Positions 53,266-64,000 of a stretch of 64,000 nt of DNA are shown here, one piece after another. How positions within the stretch are numbered: position 1 is the stretch's first letter; each line of letters begins with the position of its first letter. Position numbers and translations under genes: made by a program. Source of the DNA: Azolla caroliniana (lineage: Eukaryota; Polypodiophyta); assembly GCA_043228905.1 (NCBI GenBank), contig JBHGNT010000003.1:24056001-24120000 (forward strand), given 5' to 3'. The notes beneath the pieces are model-generated. The model was not told the DNA's origin and did no database searches. It was given only the letters and a program-made list of their open reading frames with translations.

Positions 53266-56200
53266 ACGTTGGTCATAGGAAACTAAGAGTTTAATAAGAG
53301 GTGCATATCATTTTATTGTAGGTTAATGTTGAAGTGCATTAAGCAACCACATGCACTATGGTTAAAGGGAGCACTTCTATTTTTCTACTCTACAACATGA
53401 TGTGGTCCTATTTAAGACATTTATGGAAGAAAACATACGGTAATATCACTTTGAGGTCTTCATTTATTGGTTTCTATTTTCCATTGTTTATCATAAAACC
53501 TTGCTTTGTATGTTCAATTGGTTGTTCAAAGAGTACTAAGATCTTCCTATCTAAATATTAATAGATCCTACAATGAACCTCTAAATTCCATTTAAAAACC
53601 AAATGTGTACACGGTAAGTGCAATCTCCGTTATTCTAAGTGCTTGCATTAGAGAACTATAAGCCTTCCAAAAAACCATGCGTGCATTTATAAAGCTATTT
53701 TAATCCCTTGGGGTCTGGATAAAATATTGTTATGATGTCTCACATGAACATTGATAGACAAAAACCAACTCAACCAGTTGTTTCATTGTTCCATCACACA
53801 AGTAAATATGGCTATGGTAAAGGAAGTCAATTCCCAGTTATTCGATAAAGTGAGTTTCTTCACCCAATAAAGCATTCTTTCTTATCCATCGATATGTAGT
53901 CAATCTACAAAGTTCAAGGCATTAGATAATATATGCATGTGTGCATGCAAAAATCTAAAGCTATTAGGGTATTTGCATTGAAGTAATAATGCATCAATTA
54001 ACACTTGAAACCATGGAAAACATCTATGTGCACAATTTGTTCTTTCAATTCCTTGGGGAATGGCATGAAACATTCTTATGCTTTACTATGGACCAAAAGC
54101 AACAAGAAACGACAAAAGCCAACAATCTTGTCTTCTTTTATTGTATCATTGGGCACATAGATATTGTTACAATAAAAGAAAACAATCCATATTCATCGGA
54201 CTAAAAGAGTCTCTTTGTTAAATAAAGAATTGCACACATATTATGATTGCATGTACTGAACATGGAAAATCGCATGATGTGTATCGATCATGAAAATTAA
54301 ATTTTCAACCGCTATCATTTTTAAGCTGCAAGTATTTGGATCAATCTAAAATTTTAAATGATAATTTTAGTCAATACAGCATTTAAGACCTTGCGCACTC
54401 ACCCTATATCATAAGATGCATGGTTTGGTATGTATCATTTGATCCAATTCGAATTGTTTTTCCACATTCTAATGTTATATACCTTTATATCTGAGGCTTT
54501 GAGCTGCCCACATCTAAACCCAAAAACATCAAAATGTTACAATGACCCTTGATGGTAACACAAGCACCATGTTAAGATTAAAACAATGATGACCTTCAGA
54601 ATCTTTGAGAACAACCTATAAAAACATTCGGTCAAAGGCTCTTAACCCATGGAACTTAGGTCAAGGGTCACTTCCTAGTCTCTCATTAATATCCCAAACA
54701 TGTGCGAGTGTGATGTTGCAAATTATAGGGTTTCTTGCCATAGATGCTAACATTTTCACAAGAATGCTACAATATGTCTATACACTATGAAAGATAATTT
54801 GAGAATAGAGTTTTATGTCACCATTGGTACAAAACAAAAGTCTTCACAGCTTATGTTCAAGAGCCTTCCTTTGAGACACCCTTCATATATGGGATGTAAT
54901 GAAAGATGCATTCCAATAATCAATAAAAAAACAATTGACGATACAATTTCACAAACATTCCTAAATTCAACCATTACAACACCAAACCGTGTTATTCCCT
55001 ATCAACAAACACAACATGTTCAACTTTGTTAGAAACTTTATGAGTTTGTAATGATAATTTTGTACATTTGGGAAAATGTACAAATGATGTAAATGCAATA
55101 TAGGTGTTTTGAAACAATGACATGGACAAACTAAACAATTTAATGTTCTGAAGTCCTTGTTGGCCTCATGATCGAATTAAAGGAAATCTAGAGCATTGAA
55201 AATGCACTTCAAATCTAATAGAAGGCTAAACAAGGGAGAAATTTAACCATTTTCTCACTGCAGTTATATTTTTAGGTGTACAAGTGAAATATTAACTAGC
55301 TTCTATTTTATGTATTGTCTACTAGGGCTCAGTCTAAGTTGCATGAGAATTGCATTTGGAATCTCAAACAATTGCTGCTACTCATAACAACAAACAAAAC
55401 GAGGAGACATAACCATGTATTCATGACCATGTATTCACAAGTAAACTAAATATTATCGAACTTCGGGTGATGCCAAAACTTAACCCATAATGTATTATAA
55501 TTTTTTCCTTCTAATGCAACGTTTGGACTTATGGAGTGATTATGCACATACTTTTAGGCGTACAAAATTATGTATTTTGTTTGATTATTGACCTGTAATT
55601 TTCATACAAAAAACTACATTATTAGTCCATGATATATCAAGCTCATTTACTCAAAGCATGTTATTAAGTTCAAGCGAGTTTAGGTATATAACACTAAAGA
55701 CACAAACAAAGTGAAGAAAAAGGACAATTAATTGTAGGCTTTTCAATACCTTGTTGAATAAATGTTCATTTTTATGAACTCCATTTGGGATCACACACAC
55801 ACACACACACAACCCTCATTAACTACATCTTCACGTTCTTCATCATCAAGATCCTCACACACATCTAAGTAATTCAATCAAGATCCTTAATAAGTCACTA
55901 GTATAGGGTCAAAATATTATACTTTTTGCAACCCTAAATAATGGCCAAGCTCATTACATTATGTGAATGTATGTACTTAATTGCAGTATCCATATTGATG
56001 GACTTTATGTTTAGTTATTGACGAGCCTTGTTATCTAAATTCATGGACATAATTGTTTGTTATTGATGAAGATTTGGTTTCCAAATTGTGGGGAATTTAT
56101 GTTTAGTAGCTAGGTATTGATGAACAATGATACCTAAATAAGGATATTATGTTTAGTTTGATACAAATTTGAGATCCTTATGATGAAGAAATGACATCTT

Positions 56201-57024
56201 AATAGAATTCACTGGTTTTTATTATTATCTAGAAGCCCATTAATCATGGAATGCTTGCTTGCTATTGTTTTTCTATAAGCTTGCAATCCTTACCATGTTC
56301 GTTATTATGATCGTAGTTGCGGAACTCAACAATTTTAATAATCACGTTCACAATATAGTCATTCGTCATTGATGCACCTCGATGACCATATGATTTTAGA
56401 AACATTCATGAAAGCTCACATTCGTATGGTGTACAGATCTACATGCTAGCAAGTTTGTTGCCTATACATATTAAATTGATGCTCTATAAATATTTTTGTT
56501 ATTAAGCACAATAACTTAACTAATATATGAGTAAGGTGTGATTGTTTCCACGAAATACACAAATTGTTATTATGATAAACTTGGCTAAAGCCTAAAAATA
56601 ACTAATTTGTTTCAAATATATGGATACCATTAGTTCCAGAATAGAAAGGGCTAGACATACACATACATGGAATAAACAAATAGGGTCAACTCAATATTGA
56701 AGTGATTGTTGCTTCATTCTATTCATCGACAATATTCTCGAGTCATATCTTGTTAATTCTTATTTTCAATGGAGAGCATAATCTCCAGTGATATTTCATT
56801 CTATCATGAAATCATGCATGCAATACACAAGGACCATTGAATATGTATTATTGTTTGCAAATGTATGTTGTGTATTGGAGCACTTTCACGCACATGATTG
56901 ACATTGAAAGAGGAAGATCTTCTCTTTCACTGGATGTAAACCATTGGATGACATCGTTTTGAACTAAATGTAGAGAAGTAGAGTCTACAAGGAAGGTTTT
57001 CCTTTATTTGCCATGTGGATCATT
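53266..57024. other. Intergenic AT-rich region, nothing recognised
   Basis: A CA microsatellite (55792-55811) is the only structure I can name. Frames such as 53358-53561, 53989-54204 and 54787-55032 have AT-driven composition and no family resemblance. Confidence 0.4.
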
Positions 57025-57085
57025 TAGAATTTTGTTGTATTCTATTTGTTAAGTAATGCTAAGTAGTGGTTTTTTTTTCCAAACA
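57025..57085 (+). mobile_element. Possible retroelement 3' tail related to 53.2 kb
   Basis: 'TTGTTAAGTAATGCTAAGTAG' then a run of 9 T. It parallels the tail at 53.2 kb. Confidence 0.3.
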
Positions 57086-60000
57086 CTTCTTGAGTTCATG
57101 CACATAAATTTTGAAGCAAAGAGTGAATTGAATATATAACTTAACAATGAAGAAAACGGTTGCATCTTGAGCTCTATTCGCATTCGTGAAATTAGGGATA
57201 TTTTGGTGCAAGTAAGGGCATCAAAAGTAAGCAAGAATGATAACATCAAGACCAAATGTTATATTTTTGAGAGTGAGATGTTACAAAATCCCATTGACAA
57301 AGAAGAACTTAGATATAATATCATTTTCTTTCATTTAATGTGGCATTATTTTGTTGCAAAGTTTGTTACAATAATCAAGTTTGACAATGAAAGGTTGCTA
57401 GATGTAATAGCTTACGAGCAATGTTATGTTTTTCCAAATTGATGTCTCCATATTGGTTGGGGATTCAACATCTTAAAATGTAAATTGAGAAGTTGATAAT
57501 GTTCTTGAGAGGTTTGTTTGATACATATTTGAATATGGTGGAGTATTGACCATGATAAAACTATCTCTTGGTGGGATTATTCGGTTGGTGAATGCTCCAT
57601 CAAAACTATTGTATTATAATCACAAACTCAGGCCACGTATGTTCAACAACAATACAATCCTATTGAAACATGCTGATCATTATAAAGTTCATACCTTTAC
57701 ATACATATATCCGACAACAAGACAATCTAATTGAAACACACTCATTATTGTAAACTTCTTAGCTTTACATACATATGAACTCCATTCATGTCCATATTGG
57801 TTTAAATTTGAAGACTCACTTAAAAAGAAGAAGCTCCTTTGGTAATGTTCCTTTCGTAATTTGACTTCGAAGGAGATTATCTACAATTGGCAATAGTAGA
57901 TTCTTGATAGTTCAAGCAATGTGTCCCATCTACATTCTAACCTTGTAATTAGTCATTACAATCCCATGTGAAGTGTTTTCAAGGATTCAAGCACTATATC
58001 AGGAGTATTTGCACTTATATTTTAGAGCAACAGTTGGAAAGAAGGCTTATGCTTCAATTTTATGGATAGAAAAAGCTATTGTTAACATGTAACAGGTGTG
58101 TAAAGTAATTTCTTGTACAACCTCATGGTGTTTTCTTAGTAATAATGTAGCTTCTTTCCAGAAAAAAAAAGAAAAAAAAGGTCCATTATCAAGGAAAGAC
58201 CATTGAGATGTTTAAAAACGGGGTGCTTATTGCTAGCTAGATGTTATAAATTGGGCATCAAAATCCTTTCCATTTGAAGATCGAAGTCTTTTAAAATGAA
58301 TTAATCAAATATATAGGGACATATGAAAGCAACCAGCACATATGCAAAACAATTTCTTGGAAAGGGATAGAGCGTGTTGAATCGACATATATATGGAATT
58401 TTCCAATACAAGAAAAATGCCTTAGGGAAAACGTCACAACCTAGGTTTAAGGTTGTTTGATGTAATTCAATTATAGTGAAGTCTATCATGGAAATTTAAT
58501 ACTTTATGTTCTCCATGAAACATAATTAACTTCCCATTAGGCATAATTAACATAGATGCTTCAAGTCACTTGTCCATTAGGAATTCAGATCCTCCCTTGC
58601 GATCCATCTATGCCCCTAAGGTGATGCTCGCATGCATGCCCCTAACTCTCAATTTTATAGGTGATGGTGATACTCAAGGACTTCTCTACGATAATTTGTA
58701 CGTTCATAATATATATTTAAAAATAAATGCTTTATGAGTTGCTTTTGACTTGCTTATAAATCGTAATAAATTTGTCATTAAAATTTGAATTACTTATGTA
58801 TTTCCAAACTTGAATCTAGAACATTGCACGAATTTACATTCACAACATGTCATGAGTGAGTTTTACAATTAGAAAGGATCCATGTGCCGACTCTACTCTC
58901 AAGAATGGTTAAAGTGAACTCCATATAAATGACTCAATGAAGTCTTTCTTCATGGCAAAAGTCATCATTGCGTCTGTTTGTTGTTGATATTTATTGTGGT
59001 TCTCCCTTATTCCATGCTTCGGACAAACTAGAAGTCTTGTCTCATGGCAAAAGACATAATTGCTTGTATTTGCTGGCATTGGGCAACACTTCAATGTATG
59101 TAATCAGACTCGAGTATTTCCTCATAGTGATAAACGTAATTGTTGTTGTCCAAAAGGAAGATTTACCATGGTTGTTTCTTTTTCTAATGACATCCCAAGT
59201 AGAAAATCCAAAAGGAAAGGCCAACAAGGTACATCCTGTCGAAGGCACAACAAATTCATAGTGAGGCATAACAAGAAAGGTGTATGTAGGCTGTCTTCAT
59301 TTTTCTTACCTTTGGCATCTTCACTCGTTATGAAAAATAACATGGAGAATCATTTGCATTTATTGTGAGAAGATATTCAACAAGTTGGTAGAGAAGCCTT
59401 GGATTTAGCATCCAATATGTGGAGAATTTATGGGGAGTCATATAGTATGGCAATATGCATAGTGTGGAATAAATTCATGCTCGTCTTAACGAATCATAAA
59501 GAAATAAACACTACAAAACCTACAAAGCAATTTAAGACAAATGTAGAGATTACAGTAGAGTTGGAGAGGGTTTGGCACCTTCATGATGTGGACATTTGGA
59601 ACAAAATCTTAACAATAGAACATGGCTTTCCAACTGCAAGAGGATGGCCTAAAATATTTATAGCCCCACAACTAGTGGTGAATCAAGAGGTTTGACATGA
59701 ATATACGTTTGTCACAACAATGTAGTTGATTTTTTGACAAATTTAGATGCATAGAAATGGGGCAGATTACAATGACATAAACCTATATCACAAACATTGC
59801 CATAAGATACATATTACAAGTATTCTATTCCACTAACTTAATTCTTATGATTAAAGTAAATTATACTTATAAATGCACTAGACATACCTTTTCCTTTCTA
59901 ATATTATTATCCTCTTTCTTGTTGATTGTTCGTTAACTATAAATGCATTTGTCAAAATTGTGTTGATTTATTTTGACGTGTTACTCAATGCTGGAATTTT

Positions 60001-60960
60001 ATAATATGTATGGAATTGATACCATCAGCAAGCTAGGATAGCCAATACACAACCAATCCCTAGCTAGTCATATATACTTTCATTTAGAAAATGGGGCTTC
60101 TCCTTACAAAAAATGTTGATTCCATGTACAAAGATACTAAAACGACTTCCCCCAAAAGGTCCATTTTAATGTCCATAAGAGGGCACAAAACAAAGTCTAC
60201 TGAGAAGATAATAAGGTGAGAGCATAAATAGATTCAATATGCATTGAAGTAAAAGAGAATTGATTGAGACATAGGAAAGTAGGCATATGTGTTCTTCACA
60301 TCACAAGTTTATGGCAAGCCAAAGGGGGAGGAAGGAAAAAGACGAATAGTCATTTACAGGATGGGCCCACATTGTAGTTCAACTTATACATGTGTATGCT
60401 AAGACTTGACTATAGCTCAACACATGCACAAGTGAATGAGGATAGTTTGAAGAGGTGGGACATGAAGGTGCACTTCCTCATCTTTGTACATATATCTCCA
60501 TATAAGATTGACCGACAAAATGGGGACGTGGCTTTAAAAAGGGTTATGTACAAGAGAAATTCCCTCTTAATTATTAAGGTGCCAAGACATTCAACTGCCC
60601 CCTTCCACATAGAGGCATGAAATGAATCAAAACGGTATAATGAAAATAGAATTGTAAAATCTGAAATGGAATATCCAAGTAAAATTTGTAATGTGTTCTT
60701 TAGCCTTAAATCGATCTTCCGTTAGTTTGGTTCTATGCAAAGAGCATCCATTCTCGAGGGGGATGGTTGTATCCTCATCATTAGTTTCTTGAACCTCATA
60801 AGAGGAAATTTTCGAAGATTGGGGGAGTCAATCAAATCCTTCTCTAATCTTTTTTCATCTCGCAGGTGTTGGAACTTACGAAGGCTACGTTTATAAGGTG
60901 GACGGACTATCGACATACGAATTACCCACCAATTCTCATCATTCATGTTGTGATGCATCA
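57086..60960. other. Intergenic region with unassigned short frames
   Basis: Frames at 57167-57442, 59060-59368 and 59399-59695 are 91-102 codons long. I recognise no domain in any, and neighbouring frames are equally open, so they are not called as genes. Near 58115-58185 there is 'CTTAGTAATAATGTAGCTTC' followed by two A-rich runs, another possible retroelement end. Confidence 0.4.
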
Positions 60961-61095
60961 AGAGTTGGCGTTAATGTGATTCTTTTGAAGCTACGGTAGG
61001 GGGGGGCGGGTAAGACCTTATGTATGCCAACGTTGAGAGAGAGATAGGAAGGATTCTTCATTGGGAGAGGGCCATGGCCCCATTGGATTCAAAGG

Positions 61096-61234
61096 AAGAA
61101 CACACACACACACACACACACACACAAGCGTGTGTATACACACACAGTATCTCTCTCTCTCTCTATGTGTTTGTCTGTCTGTGTCAGTCTATGTCTTCAA
61201 TAGTACGTGGTTTTTCTTTCACTAGTACAAACAC

Positions 61235-61267
<33 letters not shown>

Positions 61268-61446
61268 GCCTCTCTCTCTCTCTCTCTCTCTCTCTGACTC
61301 TCTCTCTGACTCTCTCTGTCTGTCCGCTTCTGTCTCTCTGCTTCTATTTCTCTGTCTTCCTTCATATACATATGCATATGCATACATACACATACACTGA
61401 AGTTCCACACCTTCATTCATTATGTATATTATTCTGAGTCTGACCT

Positions 61447-61520
<74 letters not shown>

Positions 61521-61670
61521 GTCACTCACTCACACACACACACACTCACACACAGACCCAAATCTCTCTAAAAGACATACATACATACATAACCATGAGT
61601 ATAAGTATACCGTATAACTATCTATCTACATATGTCTATCAATCTATACCTATCTATACCTATCTATGCA

Positions 61671-61703
<33 letters not shown>

Positions 61704-61759
61704 GTATATGTCTGTATATAACACAGAGGGCCCCTCCCCTTCCCTCTCATCTTCATTCC

Positions 61760-61797
<38 letters not shown>

Positions 61798-62140
61798 CTC
61801 TCTCTGCACACAACTGAGAAATATCAGCATTGCAGCTTTCTCATCTCTCACTCTCACTCTCACTCTCTCTCTCTCTCACTCATGCTCTGTTGTTACCCAT
61901 TACCTCTCTCTCTCTCTCTCTCTCTCTGTGTCTGTGTTCTTCCTGTCTTTCTTCTTCTTCTCTGCCATTGCCCGCTGTACCTTCTCACATAATTCGCTTC
62001 ATCTTCTTTCTTTTCTTCTGATTACCAATTCAATATAGTGTGTTTTGTCTGCGTGAGACAGACAGACATTCAGACACACCCAGAGAGACAGAGAGAGCTG
62101 TGAGCTCTGAGAGAGAGAGAGAGAGACAGAGAGAGAGCTA
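61096..62140. repeat. 1 kb tract of CA, CT, ATAC and GA microsatellites
   Basis: CA runs at 61100-61126, 61229-61266 and 61450-61560; CT runs at 61150-61165, 61269-61294, 61760-61792, 61850-61880 and 61903-61927; an ATAC run at 61667-61698; GA runs at 62080-62135. All open frames here are translations of these repeats. The tract lies upstream of the last gene and may belong to its promoter or leader. Confidence 0.95.
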
Positions 62141-62167
62141 TGAGAGCTTTATATACTAATCAATAGA

Positions 62168-62224
62168 ATGATCTCTGATCATGCTGCCATTACAGAGGGG
62201 GCCTTCTGGCCCTTAACCACATGA
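62168..62224 (+). CDS. Short upstream ORF (18 aa) before the last gene
   Basis: ATG at 62168 to TGA at 62222 encodes 18 residues beginning MISDHA and ending FWPLTT. It lies 519 bp before the main ATG. If the transcript starts upstream it could dampen translation of the main frame. A TATATA at 62150 just before it argues that transcription may start within or after it. Conservation is unknown to me. Confidence 0.25.
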   Translation: MISDHAAITEGAFWPLTT

Positions 62225-62742
62225 ACAACGCTTGCTCCTGCTACTGATGCTGCTGCTCCGGCTTCTTCTTCTTCTTCTTCTGCAGCTCAGCTTTTTTCTC
62301 GTTTAGTAAACCAAACCAAATCTCGGACTGCTGCAGCTTATCCATTCTTGTTCTTATTCCTAAAACAGATGGAGCCATTTTCCTAAATCAATGAATTGGC
62401 TCAAACCATACAACACAAACACAATTAATTAAACTACGCAATTAATTACAGTACTGTAGACGGTGGCATATATGTTTATGCTTCTCCAGCTGCTGCTCAT
62501 AATAGCAATAATGGTGGTGTCCCTACCGCTAATTAATTAGTTAATTCATTAATTTGCATGATTAACTCGCCTGCATACTACTCTATTACGGTTATTATTA
62601 GAATTTGCTTGAAGACACATAACCTCATGTCGACCTGCTTCTGGTCTTAAATTAAGTATTGTTTCTAGCTATAACTAATGGTAATTTATCCTAAAATCTG
62701 CCATTAAAGTAAAGAGCATATATACGATAAAGACAGAGTAAA

Positions 62743-63502
62743 ATGGAGGGCCCCAGGAATATGTTCTCTGCTGCATCAACACAATATACTGCTAATAATC
62801 ATAATGGTAACAGTAACAGCAGCAGTAGCCATCATCGTGTCAATGAAGATGGCGGTAGTAGCAGTCCTAACCACACCTTGCAGCAGCAGCAGCAGTTGAA
62901 TTTACTGCAGGCCGCGGCGCAAAACCCAGGTGCAGGCACCATAGCCATAGCCATAGGGCAGCAACAGCAACAGCAACAGCAGAATGCAGAGCAATGCAGC
63001 AGAAAGTCGAGCTCCTCCTCTGCCTCCGATCGAATGGAGGTGGAAGCAGCGGAGAGGTCCAGCCGCGGATTGGGAGGCATGGCGGAGGCCGCCGATCAAC
63101 AGCAGTATCATCAGCTCTACCATCACGAGCTGAACCGCCTGGCGCAGTTGCAGAGCTCGGGCGCCGCCTCCACAGGGTTTGCAGGTTTAGGCGGCTTCCT
63201 AGGCGGCTCGTCGTCGTCGTCGTCCTCCTCTCTGGTGCGCAGCAACTCCACTCTCGGCTTGGCTTCTGCTGGCCACGATCAATCCGCCGGACATTACCCT
63301 ACTGCTTCTACGGATTTCTCAGCCATGATGGCCGGCAGTACTGATCTTTATTATGGCCTCCGTACCGCCGCCTCCAGCCGTACAGGCGAGGACAGTAATA
63401 GCAATTCCATGGCGTCTGTTTACGATGCAATGGCTGCAGCTCGCTCCAGTCTATATCATTCCCCTCTGCTCAGCAATCCATACGCTTCTCTCCAAAATTC
63501 AG
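62743..63502 (+). CDS. First exon of a Gln/Ser-rich probable transcriptional regulator (TALE/BELL candidate)
   Basis: The ATG at 62743 has A at -3 and G at +4. The exon encodes about 253 residues rich in Asn, Ser and Gln with poly-Q runs near 48 and 74, Ser runs near 90 and 160, and it ends at a good donor (CAG|GTATAT) at 63502/63503. The following in-frame codons run into low-complexity TGTATGTA sequence, supporting an intron. No DNA-binding domain is inside the window, so the family is unproven. The end of the exon (NPYASLQNS) vaguely resembles the segment before the SKY box of BELL homeodomain proteins, and long repeat-rich leaders are common in such genes. A KNOX or another Q-rich nuclear protein is equally possible. 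Partial at the 3' side. Confidence 0.6.
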
Positions 63503-64000
63503 GTATATGTATATATGGATGTATGTATGTACATAATATATGCATATATGTGTGTAGTAAATCATTGATTAGATATATTGTTCCTTCGACTGATTAATCC
63601 ATGGATTAATATCGTGTTTCCCTCTAAAAGCATTCATGGGCAAGTCTGTGGGAAATTGACACAATGCGGCCTGCCGATCAATCCGCAGATGAATAATGCC
63701 ACGGCTCATGAAGGATTTTGATTTAAAAGTTCTTTTTCTTTTCGTAAAGTTCGCGACAGCAACGTATTGCATGGAATTTTTTGCTCTGTTCCTCGTATTC
63801 TTCTGTGTCGAGAAGAGCTAGAGAGACAGACAGACAGACAGACAGACACAGAGATGGAGATGTGAGAGAATGTTGGACAGGAAAATCAGAGTGGAAAGAG
63901 TATCGTTTACGTATAGAGGACCGCTGTCTTGCTTTCGTGCTTTTTTGAGCATGATTTCTGTCACTACAAGAAGCGCGTTCTTCTCCTCTGTTTCTTTTTG
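63503..64000 (+). other. Intron of the last gene, incomplete
   Basis: AT-rich start, then a (GACA)n run (63824-63846). No acceptor followed by a recognisable exon is seen before the window ends. Confidence 0.45.

Noticed and set aside
57167-57442. 91-codon frame as a gene
   Set aside because: No domain and AT-driven composition; it sits between retroelement-like tails.
59399-59695. 98-codon frame (and upstream frames from 58968) as a gene
   Set aside because: No recognisable family, several interleaved frames equally open and no clear splice structure.
61020-62038. Open frames of up to 147 codons
   Set aside because: They are translations of CA, CT and ATAC microsatellites on both strands.

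Overview
The window is nuclear DNA of a land plant. The evidence is spliceosomal GT-AG introns, plant-only families (a 3-ketoacyl-CoA synthase, a G-type lectin receptor-like kinase, a plant-type peroxisomal multifunctional beta-oxidation protein), AT-rich intergenic DNA, abundant CT/GA/CA microsatellites, and decayed LINE, Ty1/copia and SINE-like elements. A Roc-COR protein and the wide gene spacing would fit a non-seed vascular plant (lycophyte or fern), but I cannot fix the species.

Layout. 0.7-2.3 kb (+): an intronless 3-ketoacyl-CoA synthase whose catalytic His position is Tyr. 8.1-4.2 kb (-): an intronless LRR-Roc-COR (ROCO, TORNADO1-like) frame interrupted by one in-frame TGA. 9.8-12.7 kb (+): a two-exon G-type lectin receptor-like kinase with the hallmarks of a pseudokinase. 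16.7-19.1 kb (+): a long single-exon C3HC4 RING protein with a coding minisatellite. 25.5-21.2 kb (-): TAF11, which I reconstructed as four exons with consistent phases. Its second intron carries minisatellites and a copia fragment. 26.3-32.5 kb: two decayed LINEs on the minus strand, one inserted inside a CT microsatellite. 33.1-41.4 kb (+): an 18-exon AIM1/MFP-type peroxisomal multifunctional protein, 718 aa, ending in a PTS1-like ARL. 41.4-61 kb: a gene-poor tract with SINE-like tRNA-derived repeats (46-48 kb), retrotransposon tails and microsatellites. 61-64 kb (+): a microsatellite-rich leader, a small upstream ORF and the first exon of a Gln/Ser-rich probable regulatory protein that runs off the window.

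The genes do not form an operon-like system; they are neighbours with unrelated housekeeping, lipid, signalling and regulatory roles. KCS (very-long-chain fatty acid elongation at the ER) and AIM1/MFP (peroxisomal fatty acid breakdown) share lipid metabolism only loosely.

No convincing new multi-gene system was found. The best leads are three neighbouring proteins with altered key residues or an internal stop (KCS, ROCO, lectin kinase), a partial-exon tandem duplication that creates a decoy splice acceptor in the AIM1-like gene, a high density of roughly 80-125 bp head-to-tail duplications across the window, and a cluster of tRNA-like SINE copies. Intron-exon models were derived by eye from homology and splice signals and have not been tested against transcripts.
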